A stretch of 64,000 nucleotides of DNA. Source: Pseudomonas nitroreducens TX1 (GTDB lineage Bacteria > Pseudomonadota > Gammaproteobacteria > Pseudomonadales > Pseudomonadaceae). The notes under the pieces were generated by a model. It saw nothing but the letters and a program-made list of their open reading frames with translations. It was not told the DNA's origin and made no database searches. The stretch is taken from positions 62,001 through 126,000 of the forward strand of contig NZ_AMZB01000123.1 of assembly GCF_000313755.1 (NCBI RefSeq), given 5' to 3'. Positions 8,542 to 17,237 of the stretch are shown here, piece by piece. How positions within the stretch are numbered: the stretch's first letter is position 1; every line of letters begins with the position of its first letter. Made by a program: the position numbers and the translations under genes.

Positions 8542-9513
8542 ATGGCCATGCAGGATCTACTTTCCCAGGACGAGATCGACGCGCTGTTGCACGGCGTCGA
8601 CGACGGCCTGGTGGAAACCGAGTCCGACGTCGAGCCGGGGGCGATCAAGTCCTACGACCTGACCAGTCAGGACCGCATCGTCCGGGGCCGCATGCCGACC
8701 CTGGAGATGATCAACGAGCGGTTCGCCCGCTACACCCGCATCAGCATGTTCAACCTGCTGCGTCGCTCGGCGGATGTCGCCGTGGGCGGCGTGCAGGTGA
8801 TGAAGTTCGGCGAATACGTGCACTCGCTGTACGTGCCCACCAGCCTCAACCTGGTGAAGATGAAGCCGCTGCGCGGAACCGCGCTGTTCATCCTTGACGC
8901 CAAGCTGGTGTTCAAGCTGGTGGACAATTTCTTCGGCGGGGACGGCCGCCACGCCAAGATCGAAGGCCGCGAATTCACCCCCACGGAATTGCGGGTGGTG
9001 CGCATGGTCATCGAGCAGGCCTTCGTCGACCTCGCCGAGGCCTGGCACGCGGTGATGCCGATTGCCTTCGAGTATGTGAACTCCGAGGTGAACCCGGCGA
9101 TGGCCAACATCGTCAGCCCCAGCGAAGTGGTGGTGGTCTCCACCTTCCATATCGAGCTGGACGGCGGCGGCGGCGACCTGCACATCACCCTGCCTTACGC
9201 GATGATCGAGCCGATCCGCGAGATGCTCGACGCCGGCTTCCAGTCCGACGTGGACGACCAGGACGAGCGCTGGATCAACGCCCTGCGCGAGGACATCCTC
9301 GACGTCAACGTGCCGGTGGGCGCCACCGTCGTGCGTCGCCAGCTCAAGCTGCGGGACATCCTGCACATGCAGCCGGGCGACGTGATCCCGGTGGAGCTGC
9401 CCGAGCACATGATCATGCGCGCCAACGGCGTGCCTTCCTTCAAGGTCAAGCTGGGTTCGCACAAGGGCAACCTGGCCTTGCAGATTCTCGATCCGCTCGT
9501 GCGTCCGCGCTGA
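8542..9513 (+). CDS. fliM: Flagellar motor switch protein FliM
   Basis: This 323-residue C-ring protein begins with the CheY-P binding peptide LLSQDEIDALL. A middle CheC-like domain (about residues 45-235) and a C-terminal SpoA domain follow. FliM binds phosphorylated CheY and reverses motor rotation. An in-frame second ATG two codons later is also possible; the first is 9 bp after the fliL stop. Length and sequence match the family fully. Confidence 0.97.
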   Translation: MAMQDLLSQDEIDALLHGVDDGLVETESDVEPGAIKSYDLTSQDRIVRGRMPTLEMINERFARYTRISMFNLLRRSADVAVGGVQVMKFGEYVHSLYVPTSLNLVKMKPLRGTALFILDAKLVFKLVDNFFGGDGRHAKIEGREFTPTELRVVRMVIEQAFVDLAEAWHAVMPIAFEYVNSEVNPAMANIVSPSEVVVVSTFHIELDGGGGDLHITLPYAMIEPIREMLDAGFQSDVDDQDERWINALREDILDVNVPVGATVVRRQLKLRDILHMQPGDVIPVELPEHMIMRANGVPSFKVKLGSHKGNLALQILDPLVRPR

Positions 9514-9535
9514 GCGAATCCCCAGAGGACCCACC

Positions 9536-10006
9536 ATGTCAGACGAAGAAAACGTAACTCCCGAAGAACAGGCGCTGGCCGACGAGTGGGCCGCGGCACT
9601 GTCCGAATCCGGTGACGCCAACCAGGACGACATCGACGCGCTGATGGCCCAGGGCGGCGCCACGCCGGTGGTCCCGGCCGCACCGCGTGCGCCGATGGAA
9701 GAGTTTGGCATGGCGCCCAAGGCGCCGACCATCGCCGGCCTCGAAGGCCCGAACCTGGACGTGATCCTGGATATCCCGGTGACCATTTCCATGGAGGTGG
9801 GCCACACCGACATCAGCATCCGCAACCTGCTGCAGCTCAACCAGGGCTCGGTGATCGAGCTCGACCGCCTGGCCGGCGAGCCGCTGGACGTGCTGGTCAA
9901 CGGCACCCTGATTGCCCACGGCGAAGTGGTGGTGGTGAACGAGAAGTTCGGCATCCGCCTCACCGACGTGATCAGCCCCAGCGAACGCATCAAGAAGCTG
10001 CGCTGA
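9536..10006 (+). CDS. fliN: Flagellar motor switch protein FliN
   Basis: This 156-residue protein has an acidic, variable N-terminus (about 75 residues) and a conserved C-terminal SpoA domain. That domain starts at LDVILDIPVTISMEVGHT and contains GSVIELDRLAGEPLDVLVNG. FliN forms the lower rim of the C ring with FliM and docks the FliH-FliI export complex. Spacing of 22 bp to fliM and 1 bp to fliO shows tight operon organisation. Confidence 0.96.
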   Translation: MSDEENVTPEEQALADEWAAALSESGDANQDDIDALMAQGGATPVVPAAPRAPMEEFGMAPKAPTIAGLEGPNLDVILDIPVTISMEVGHTDISIRNLLQLNQGSVIELDRLAGEPLDVLVNGTLIAHGEVVVVNEKFGIRLTDVISPSERIKKLR

Positions 10007-10007
10007 C

Positions 10008-10487
10008 ATGGCCGGCCTGCTCGCGAAACTTTCCGTCCTGCCGCTGGCAGGGCTGTCCCTCCTGGCTGTGGCCGAAGAGGCCGCCAAGGCGCCGGCATCC
10101 AACCCGGCCATCGTCCATGCCAGCTCCACGCCGAGCCTGATCACCGGCAGCGCCGGCGCGCAACTCATGCAGTTGCTGCTGGGCCTGGTGCTGGTGGTTG
10201 GCCTGATCTTTCTGCTGGCCTGGCTGGTGCGCCGCGTGCAACAGGTCAGCCCGCGCAGCAACCAGGCGATCCGCCTGATTTCCAGCCAGGCGCTGGGTCC
10301 GCGCGATCGGCTGGTGCTGGTGCAGGTCGGCGAGGAACAGGTGCTGCTCGGGCTGACCCCCGGCCGTATCACGCCGCTGCACGTCATGCGCCAGCCGGTG
10401 CATGCCGCCGAGTCGGAAGCGGCGCAGCCGGAATTCGCCCAGCGCCTGCTGGAATTGCTGAACAAGGACAAGGGCCGCCCACAGTGA
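10008..10487 (+). CDS. fliO: Flagellar biosynthetic protein FliO
   Basis: This 159-residue protein has an N-terminal hydrophobic segment and a strong membrane span at about residues 53-73 ([19 protein letters not shown]). A cytoplasmic domain with the [22 protein letters not shown] signature of FliO follows; the first 20 residues of this stretch are the diagnostic part. FliO assists assembly of the FliP ring of the export gate and is not in the final complex. Its stop overlaps the fliP GTG start. Confidence 0.94.
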   Translation: MAGLLAKLSVLPLAGLSLLAVAEEAAKAPASNPAIVHASSTPSLITGSAGAQLMQLLLGLVLVVGLIFLLAWLVRRVQQVSPRSNQAIRLISSQALGPRDRLVLVQVGEEQVLLGLTPGRITPLHVMRQPVHAAESEAAQPEFAQRLLELLNKDKGRPQ

Positions 10488-11275
10488 CCCGTTCGCCGAA
10501 CCTCTCCGCTCTGATCGGTGCGCTCAAGGCCGTCGCGCCGCTGCTCCTGGCCCTGCTGGCGCTGTTGGCGCCGCAGGCCTTCGCCGCCGATCCGACGCAA
10601 CTGACGGCGATCACCGTGACCACCAACCCGCAGGGGCAGCAGGAGTACTCGGTCAGCCTGCAGATCCTGCTGATCATGACCGCGCTGAGCTTCATCCCGG
10701 CGTTCGTCATGCTGATGACCAGCTTCACGCGAATCATCATCGTCTTCTCCATCCTGCGCCAGGCGCTGGGCCTGCAGAGCACGCCGTCGAACCAGATCCT
10801 GGTGGGCCTGGCGCTGTTCCTGACGATGTTCGTGATGGCGCCGGTCTTCGACAAGATCAACAGCACCGCGCTGCAGCCCTACCTGAACGAGCAGATTCCC
10901 GCCCAGGAGGCGATCAGCCGCGCCGAGGGGCCGATCAAGGCCTTCATGCTGGCGCAGACCCGGCAGTCGGACCTGGAGCTGTTCGTGCGCCTGTCCAAGC
11001 GCACCGACATCCAGAACGCCGACGCCACGCCCCTGACCATCCTGGTGCCGGCGTTCGTCACCTCGGAGTTGAAGACCGCGTTCCAGATCGGTTTCATGAT
11101 CTTCATTCCGTTCCTGATCATCGACCTGGTGGTGTCCAGCGTACTGATGGCGATGGGCATGATGATGCTCTCGCCGCTGATCATTTCATTGCCGTTCAAG
11201 ATCATGCTGTTCGTCCTGGTGGACGGCTGGGCGTTGATCATCGGCACCCTCGCCGGCAGTTTCGGGACGGTCTAG
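10484..11275 (+). CDS. fliP: Flagellar type III export gate protein FliP
   Basis: This 263-residue membrane protein has a cleavable signal-like N-terminus followed by four hydrophobic segments. It also has the conserved [20 protein letters not shown] and [18 protein letters not shown] blocks. FliP forms the FliP5-FliQ4-FliR1 channel core. The start is a GTG at 10484 whose GTGA overlaps the fliO stop by 4 bp, consistent with translational coupling. Unlike its neighbours, the gene is followed by a 107-bp gap containing a REP hairpin. Confidence 0.96.
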   Translation: MTRSPNLSALIGALKAVAPLLLALLALLAPQAFAADPTQLTAITVTTNPQGQQEYSVSLQILLIMTALSFIPAFVMLMTSFTRIIIVFSILRQALGLQSTPSNQILVGLALFLTMFVMAPVFDKINSTALQPYLNEQIPAQEAISRAEGPIKAFMLAQTRQSDLELFVRLSKRTDIQNADATPLTILVPAFVTSELKTAFQIGFMIFIPFLIIDLVVSSVLMAMGMMMLSPLIISLPFKIMLFVLVDGWALIIGTLAGSFGTV

Positions 11276-11294
11276 CGATGGTTCATATTTCCTG

Positions 11295-11356
11295 TAGGAG
11301 CGAGCTTGCCCGCGAAGCTCTTGAGCAGCCGCGGTTCGCGAGCAAGCTCGCTCCTA
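11295..11356. repeat. REP-type inverted repeat between fliP and fliQ
   Basis: Two 22-bp arms (11295-11316 and 11335-11356) are reverse complements except for one base and flank an 18-bp loop. Each arm has the TAGGAGCGAGCTTG core common in Pseudomonas REP sequences. The same arms, with perfect complementarity, occur at 57821-57896. REPs are mobilised by RAYT transposases and can stall polymerase or protect upstream mRNA. Confidence 0.88.
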
Positions 11357-11382
11357 CCCGAGCCTGAAAGAACGGAGTCACC

Positions 11383-11652
11383 ATGACCCCCGAAGTCGCC
11401 GTCGACCTGTTTCGCGAAGCGCTCTGGCTGACCGCCATGATCGTCGCCATCCTGATCGTCCCCAGCCTGCTGGTGGGGCTGTTGGTGGCGATGTTCCAGG
11501 CCGCCACGCAGATCAACGAGCAGACCCTGAGCTTCCTGCCGCGCCTGATCGTGGTGCTGCTCACCCTCATCGTGCTGGGCCCCTGGCTGATCCGCCAGCT
11601 GATGGAGTACACCCAGACGCTGATTACCAGCATCCCCACGCTGATCGGCTGA
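11383..11652 (+). CDS. fliQ: Flagellar type III export gate protein FliQ
   Basis: This 89-residue protein has two transmembrane helices, with MTPEVAVDLFREALWLTAM at the N-terminus and FQAATQINEQTLSFLPR between the helices, as in all FliQ proteins. Four copies pack around FliP in the export gate. A good purine-rich ribosome-binding site (GAACGGAG) precedes the ATG. Its stop overlaps the fliR start by one base. Confidence 0.96.
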   Translation: MTPEVAVDLFREALWLTAMIVAILIVPSLLVGLLVAMFQAATQINEQTLSFLPRLIVVLLTLIVLGPWLIRQLMEYTQTLITSIPTLIG

Positions 11653-12428
11653 TGCTCGAGCTCAGCAACGCGCAGATCGGCAGTTGGATCGGGTCCTTCC
11701 TGTTCCCGCTGTTCCGCATCGCCAGCCTGCTGATGGTGATGCCGATCTTCGGCACCCAGCTGGTGCCCACCCGCGTGCGTCTCTACCTGTCCCTGGCGAT
11801 TGCCGTGGTGCTGGTGCCCAGCCTGCCACCGATGCCGCAGGTGGATGCGCTGAGCATGCAGGCCATGCTCCTGATCGGCGAGCAGATCCTCATCGGCGCC
11901 ATGCTCGGCTTCGCCCTGCAGCTGATGTTCCACGCCTACGTCATCGCCGGGCAGATCATCTCCATGCAGATGGGCCTGGGCTTCGCCTCGATGATCGATC
12001 CCACCAACGGCATTTCCGTTCCGGTGCTGGGTCAGTTCTTCACCATGCTGGTGACCCTGCTGTTCCTCTCCATGAACGGCCACCTGGTGGTATTCGAAGT
12101 GCTCGCCGAGAGCTTCGTGACCCTGCCGGTGGGCGAGGGCCTGTCGGGTAACCACCTGATCACCGTCGCCGGCAAGCTCGGCTGGGTGATCGGCGCCGGG
12201 TTGATCCTGGCGCTGCCGGCGGTCACCGCGTTGCTGGTGGTCAACCTCGCCTTTGGTGCCATGACCCGCGCCGCGCCGCAGCTGAACATCTTCTCCATCG
12301 GCTTTCCGCTGACCCTGATCATGGGCTTCATCATCGTCTGGATCGGCAGCGCCGACGTTCTCTCCCAGTACCAGTCGCTTGCCAGCGATGGGTTGCAACT
12401 GCTTCGCGAACTCGTGGGGGCCCGCTGA
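11652..12428 (+). CDS. fliR: Flagellar type III export gate protein FliR
   Basis: This 258-residue membrane protein has six or more hydrophobic segments, including the conserved block around GQIISMQMGLGFASMIDP. FliR completes the FliPQR core and contacts FlhB. Its TGATG overlap with fliQ and with flhB at the other end shows coupled translation. Confidence 0.96.
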   Translation: MLELSNAQIGSWIGSFLFPLFRIASLLMVMPIFGTQLVPTRVRLYLSLAIAVVLVPSLPPMPQVDALSMQAMLLIGEQILIGAMLGFALQLMFHAYVIAGQIISMQMGLGFASMIDPTNGISVPVLGQFFTMLVTLLFLSMNGHLVVFEVLAESFVTLPVGEGLSGNHLITVAGKLGWVIGAGLILALPAVTALLVVNLAFGAMTRAAPQLNIFSIGFPLTLIMGFIIVWIGSADVLSQYQSLASDGLQLLRELVGAR

Positions 12429-13564
12429 TGGCCGAGAACGACAGCAGCGAAGACAAGACAGAGGAACCCACAGAGAAACGGCGCCGGGAGGCGCGCGAGA
12501 AAGGGCAGCTGCCGCGATCCAAGGAGCTGAACACCCTGGCCGTGCTCGTGGGCGGCGCCGGGGCGCTGCTGATGTACGGTGCCAACCTGGCCGACGCGCT
12601 GATGCGCCTGATGCGCGGCAGCTTCGAGCTGGACCGCGCCACGGTGATGAACAGCGAGAGCATGCTCAACCTGCTGGTGGCGGCGGCGAAGATCGCCGGC
12701 GACGGCGTCTGGCCGATTCTTGCCGTGCTGCTGGCGGCGGCGCTGATCGGCCCGGTATCGCTGGGCGGCTGGCTGTTCTCGGCCGAGGCGCTGGCACCCA
12801 AGTTCAGCCGGATGAACCCGCTGGAAGGGCTCAAGCGCATGTTCTCGATACGCTCGGTGGTGGAGCTGTCCAAGGCGCTGGTGAAGTTCGCGGTGGTGCT
12901 GGCGGTGGCGATCCTGGTACTCAAGTCCGACCAGGACGACCTGCTCGCCATGGCCCACGAACCCAGGGAACAGGCGCTGATCCACTGCGCCAGGGTGGTG
13001 GGGTGGAGCGCGTTCTGGCTGGCCTGCAGCCTGATGCTCATCGCCGCCTTCGACGTGCCCTACCAGCTCTGGGACAACCGCCAGAAGCTGATGATGACCA
13101 AGCAGGAGGTCAAGGACGAGTACAAGGACTCCGAAGGCAAGCCGGAGGTCAAGGCCAAGGTCCGCCAGATGCAGCGCGAGATGGCCAACCGGCGGATGAT
13201 GCAGGCCGTGCCCCAGGCCGACGTGGTGATCACCAACCCGACCCACTTCGCCGTGGCCCTGCAGTATGACCCGGCCGCCACCGGCGCGCCCAAGCTGCTG
13301 GCCAAGGGCAACGATTTCATGGCGCTGAAGATTCGCGAGATCGCCCAGGAGCACAAGGTCACGGTGCTCGAGTCGCCGGCGCTGGCGCGAGCGGTGTACT
13401 ACTCCACCGAACTCGATCACGAGATTCCCGCCGGCCTCTACCTCGCTGTGGCCCAGGTGCTGGCCTACGTCTACCAGCTGAAGCAATACCGCGCCGGCAA
13501 GGGCAAGCGCCCGGGGCCGATGCCGGATCTGCCAATTCCGCCGGATTTACGCCGCGACGAGTGA
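12428..13564 (+). CDS. flhB: Flagellar export switch protein FlhB
   Basis: This 378-residue protein starts with the canonical charged leader (EDKTEEPTEKRRREAREKGQ). It has four transmembrane helices up to about residue 210 and a cytoplasmic domain with the autocleavage motif NPTH at residues 270-273. Cleavage between Asn270 and Pro271, together with FliK, switches substrate specificity from rod/hook to filament. The Pro-rich extreme C-terminus is also typical. It overlaps fliR by one base. Confidence 0.97.
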   Translation: MAENDSSEDKTEEPTEKRRREAREKGQLPRSKELNTLAVLVGGAGALLMYGANLADALMRLMRGSFELDRATVMNSESMLNLLVAAAKIAGDGVWPILAVLLAAALIGPVSLGGWLFSAEALAPKFSRMNPLEGLKRMFSIRSVVELSKALVKFAVVLAVAILVLKSDQDDLLAMAHEPREQALIHCARVVGWSAFWLACSLMLIAAFDVPYQLWDNRQKLMMTKQEVKDEYKDSEGKPEVKAKVRQMQREMANRRMMQAVPQADVVITNPTHFAVALQYDPAATGAPKLLAKGNDFMALKIREIAQEHKVTVLESPALARAVYYSTELDHEIPAGLYLAVAQVLAYVYQLKQYRAGKGKRPGPMPDLPIPPDLRRDE

Positions 13565-13669
13565 TTCCGGACCGCGTCTGCTATATCTCGCCCTTCCGAG
13601 CGCAGTAGCATGGGCGGTTCATGGCCGGGCAGCATGCTCCGGCTGCAAGGGTCGCGAAGGGACACTTCG

Positions 13670-14956
13670 ATGCTTCATGGATTCTCCGCCGGCTGGCGCT
13701 CGACGTTCTGGTTTGTGCTCTGCCTGTTCTGCTCCCAGCACGCCTGGGCGGCGGGTGCCGAAGGCGAAGTCCTGCTGCCGTTGGGCGAACGCGTGGTCGA
13801 TGTCACCGGTACTCTCGACGCCTCCGCCAAGACGCACCTGATCGGCAAGCTCAAGGCCCTGGAAGACCGGCGCGGCGCACAGATTGCCGTGGTGATGCTG
13901 CCCACGGTCGGCAAGATGGGCATCGAGGCCTTCGCCAACAAACTGTTCAACGTGTGGCAGCTCGGCCGCAAGGGCATCGACGATGGCGTGCTGATGGTCG
14001 TGGCCAAGGACGACCATCTGATGCGCATCGAGGTCGGCTATGGCCTGGAAGGCGCGATCCCCGACGTGCTGGCCGGGCGCATCATCCGCGAGCGCATGGC
14101 GCCGGCTTTCCGTGAAGGCGATTACGCGGGTGGTATCGACGCGGCAGTGAATGCGCTGATCGGGCTGATCGACGGCGATACGCTGCCTGAGCCAGCGTCC
14201 GAGCCGTTGCACATTCCGCTGGAAGCCTGGCTGCTGCTGGCGTCCTTCGTCGTGGGCGGCGTGGGCGGCGCGCTGCTGGCGGCGCGCCGTATCGGCTGGC
14301 GTGGCGCGCTGGTGATCTGTGCGGCAGTCGTTGCGCTAGTGACAGTGGTGGCGGGCGGCAATGACTGGCTGGCGACCGTGGCAACGACGCCGATCTGTCT
14401 GCTGGTCGGCGGTGCCACCTTCGGCGCGCTATGGACGGTGCGGGCGGCGTTCTACACCGTGCTCGGGCTGATCGCCTACTGCATCCTGCTCGGCTTCCTG
14501 ACGCCGCGTTTTGGCGGCGTCCTGTGGGTCTACGCACTCGCCGCTCCCATCATGGCGATGTTCGTATTGGGCCTCTGGTGGCTGCTGATCTCGATGATGC
14601 GCGATGCATGGCGCGGCGGGAGCAAGCTCCGTAAGGGCCGGAAGGGGCGCAAGGCGGCCAAGGGAGCGAACGGCCGCAAGGCCTTTTACTGGCGCCTGGC
14701 AGTCTTCATCGGCCTGTACCCGTTGCTCGGCCTGGCTATCGGTGCGCCGGCCGCTCCGCTGAACTGGCTGCTGCTGTTGCCCTTCATGTGCCTGCCAGGG
14801 CTGCTGGTATTCGGCGCAGGGCAGGGCGGTGCGGGAGGAGGGTCAGGCTCCGGTGGCAGTTCGTCCAGCGGATCGTCGGGCGGTAGCTCGGGCGGTGGCG
14901 GATTCTCCGGTGGCGGCGGCTCCAGCGGCGGGGGCGGCGCATCCGGAGGCTGGTGA
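13670..14956 (+). CDS. TPM-domain membrane protein with Gly/Ser-rich tail (YgcG-like)
   Basis: This 428-residue protein has a signal peptide ending near QHAWAAG, then a periplasmic TPM (YgcG/Psb32) domain at about residues 35-160. It contains VVDVTGTLDASAKTHLIGKL and MRIEVGYGLEGAIPD. Several membrane spans and a basic loop (KLRKGRKGRKAAKG) follow. The C-terminus is about 40 residues of Gly and Ser, a common ending in this family. Role unknown; some TPM proteins have phosphatase activity or act in membrane protein quality control. It lies between flhB and flhA, a position where P. aeruginosa also has small non-flagellar genes. The ATG at 13670 puts the signal peptide first. Confidence 0.85.
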   Translation: MLHGFSAGWRSTFWFVLCLFCSQHAWAAGAEGEVLLPLGERVVDVTGTLDASAKTHLIGKLKALEDRRGAQIAVVMLPTVGKMGIEAFANKLFNVWQLGRKGIDDGVLMVVAKDDHLMRIEVGYGLEGAIPDVLAGRIIRERMAPAFREGDYAGGIDAAVNALIGLIDGDTLPEPASEPLHIPLEAWLLLASFVVGGVGGALLAARRIGWRGALVICAAVVALVTVVAGGNDWLATVATTPICLLVGGATFGALWTVRAAFYTVLGLIAYCILLGFLTPRFGGVLWVYALAAPIMAMFVLGLWWLLISMMRDAWRGGSKLRKGRKGRKAAKGANGRKAFYWRLAVFIGLYPLLGLAIGAPAAPLNWLLLLPFMCLPGLLVFGAGQGGAGGGSGSGGSSSSGSSGGSSGGGGFSGGGGSSGGGGASGGW

Positions 14957-15000
14957 GAAGTCCCGCTCTGTTTCAGGCATTTCAAGGCTTTCAGAAAAGT

Positions 15001-15016
15001 TGGAACGCTTCCTGCA
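15001..15016 (+). promoter_or_regulatory. Sigma-54 (RpoN) promoter of flhA
   Basis: The sequence TGGAACGCTTCCTGCA fits the sigma-54 consensus, with GG and GC at the correct 10-bp separation. It is 83 bp before the flhA GTG start. RpoN/FleQ control of flhA is known in P. aeruginosa. Confidence 0.82.
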
Positions 15017-15098
15017 AAACCCTGTGCGGATGCCCGGTTGGGCGTCAAAAGTTTGATCTGGTGGCCGTCAGGGCCGCCAACGCGCAGGGGAAATTCGG

Positions 15099-17222
15099 GT
15101 GGATCGCACGCAACTGATCGGCACTGTTCGCAGCAATCTGGTAGGGCTCAGCCGGGGCAACCTCGGCGTGCCCCTGCTGTTGCTCGCCATGCTGGCGATG
15201 ATGACCCTGCCCATCCCGCCGTTCCTGCTGGATGTGCTGTTCACCTTCAACATCGCCCTGTCCATCGTGGTCCTGCTGGTCAGCGTGTACGCCCTGCGCC
15301 CGCTGGATTTCGCCGTGTTCCCGACCATCCTGCTGGTCGCCACCCTGCTGCGCCTGGCGTTGAACGTCGCGTCCACCCGCGTCGTGCTGCTCCACGGCCA
15401 CGACGGCCATGCGGCCGCGGGCAAGGTGATCCAGGCATTCGGTGAAGTGGTGATCGGCGGCAACTACGTCGTCGGTATCGTGGTCTTCGCGATCCTCATG
15501 ATCATCAACTTCGTGGTGGTCACCAAGGGCGCCGGGCGTATCTCCGAGGTAAGCGCGCGTTTTACCCTCGACGCCATGCCCGGCAAGCAGATGGCCATCG
15601 ACGCCGACCTCAACGCCGGCCTGATCGAGCAGGCGGAAGCCAAGAAGCGTCGCGCGGAAGTCGCCCAGGAAGCCGACTTCTACGGCTCCATGGACGGTGC
15701 CAGCAAGTTCGTCCGCGGTGACGCCGTCGCCGGCCTGCTGATCCTCTTCATCAACCTCATCGGTGGCGTGGCCATCGGTATGATCCAGCACGCGATGAGC
15801 TTCGGCGATGCCGGCAAGGTGTACGCCCTGCTGACCATCGGTGACGGTCTGGTGGCGCAGTTGCCCTCGTTGTTGCTGTCCACCGCTGCCGCGATCATGG
15901 TGACTCGCGTTTCCAGCGCCGAGGACATGGGTCAGCAGGTCAACCGCCAGATGTTCGCCTCGCCCAAGGCGCTGGCGATCTCTGCCGCCATCCTGATCGC
16001 CATGGGCCTGGTTCCGGGCATGCCGCACGTGTCCTTCGTCGGCCTGGGCGGCCTGGCCGCCGCCGGCGCGTACCTGATCTGGCATCGCCAGCGCCAGGCC
16101 AGCCAGAAGGCCGAGCAGGAAGCCCAGACCCAGCAGGAACTGCTGCCGGCGCAGCGCGCCGAGCAGACCAAGGAGCTGGGCTGGGACGACGTGACCCCGG
16201 TGGACATGGTCGGCCTGGAAGTGGGTTACCGGCTGATTCCGCTGGTGGACCGCAACCAGGGCGGCCAGTTGCTGGCGCGGATCAAGGGCGTGCGCAAGAA
16301 GCTCTCCCAGGACCTGGGCTTCCTCATGCCGTCGGTACACATCCGCGACAACCTCGACCTGCTACCCAACGCCTATCGTTTGACGCTCATGGGCGTCAGC
16401 GTGGCGGAAGCGGAGATCTACCCGGACCGCGACCTGGCAATCAACCCCGGCCAGGTGTTCGGCACCCTCAACGGCATCGCCGGCAAGGATCCGGCCTTCG
16501 GCCTGGAGGCCGTGTGGATCGAGGCCTCGCAGCGCGACCAGGCGCAGTCCCTGGGCTACACCGTGGTCGACGCCAGCACCGTGGTTGCCACCCACCTGAA
16601 CCAGGTGCTGCACAAGCATGCCCACGAGTTGCTCGGCCACGAGGAAGTCCAGCAACTGATGCAACTGCTGGCCAAGACCTCGCCCAAGCTCGCCGAGGAA
16701 CTGGTGCCGGGGATGATTTCCCTGTCGACCCTGCTCAAGGTGCTGCAGGCGCTGCTGCAGGAACAGGTGCCGGTGCGCGACATCCGTACCATCGCCGAGG
16801 CCATCGCCAACGTGGCGGTGAAGAGTCAAGATCCCGCCGCGATGGTGGCGGCGGTTCGTGTCGCGCTGTCCCGCGCCATCGTGCAAACCATTGTGGGACT
16901 AGAGCCGGAGCTGCCTGTGATCACTCTGGAGCCCAGGTTGGAACAGATATTGCTGAATAGTCTTCAAAAGGCCGGACAGGGCTCCGAAGACGGCATGTTG
17001 CTGGAGCCCGGAATGGCCGAGAAGCTGCAACGCTCGATGGTTGAAGCGGCGCAGCGCCAGGAGATGCTTGGCAAGCCTGCGATTCTGCTGGTGGCGGGTC
17101 CGGTCCGCGCGATGATGTCCCGATTCGCCCGGATGGCAGTCCCCACCATGCATGTGTTGGCGTACCAGGAAATCCCCGACAACAAACAAGTCACGATTGT
17201 CGCCACTGTTGGGCAGAACTGA
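15099..17222 (+). CDS. flhA: Flagellar export gate protein FlhA
   Basis: This 707-residue protein has an N-terminal half with eight predicted membrane spans and the conserved FHIPEP-type cytoplasmic loop (RISEVSARFTLDAMPGKQMA, residues about 145-165). The C-terminal half is a large cytoplasmic domain that forms a nonameric ring for docking export chaperones. Translation starts at GTG (15099); the preceding AGGGG acts as a ribosome-binding site. It leads an operon with flhF, fleN and fliA. Confidence 0.97.
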   Translation: MDRTQLIGTVRSNLVGLSRGNLGVPLLLLAMLAMMTLPIPPFLLDVLFTFNIALSIVVLLVSVYALRPLDFAVFPTILLVATLLRLALNVASTRVVLLHGHDGHAAAGKVIQAFGEVVIGGNYVVGIVVFAILMIINFVVVTKGAGRISEVSARFTLDAMPGKQMAIDADLNAGLIEQAEAKKRRAEVAQEADFYGSMDGASKFVRGDAVAGLLILFINLIGGVAIGMIQHAMSFGDAGKVYALLTIGDGLVAQLPSLLLSTAAAIMVTRVSSAEDMGQQVNRQMFASPKALAISAAILIAMGLVPGMPHVSFVGLGGLAAAGAYLIWHRQRQASQKAEQEAQTQQELLPAQRAEQTKELGWDDVTPVDMVGLEVGYRLIPLVDRNQGGQLLARIKGVRKKLSQDLGFLMPSVHIRDNLDLLPNAYRLTLMGVSVAEAEIYPDRDLAINPGQVFGTLNGIAGKDPAFGLEAVWIEASQRDQAQSLGYTVVDASTVVATHLNQVLHKHAHELLGHEEVQQLMQLLAKTSPKLAEELVPGMISLSTLLKVLQALLQEQVPVRDIRTIAEAIANVAVKSQDPAAMVAAVRVALSRAIVQTIVGLEPELPVITLEPRLEQILLNSLQKAGQGSEDGMLLEPGMAEKLQRSMVEAAQRQEMLGKPAILLVAGPVRAMMSRFARMAVPTMHVLAYQEIPDNKQVTIVATVGQN

Positions 17223-17237
17223 TTGAGGTCCAAGGCC

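Noticed and set aside
15045-16340. Long minus-strand open frame opposite flhA, and similar frames opposite cheA, ccm and the ABC exporters
   Set aside because: High GC leaves few stop codons on the complementary strand; none shows a conserved motif or ribosome-binding site.
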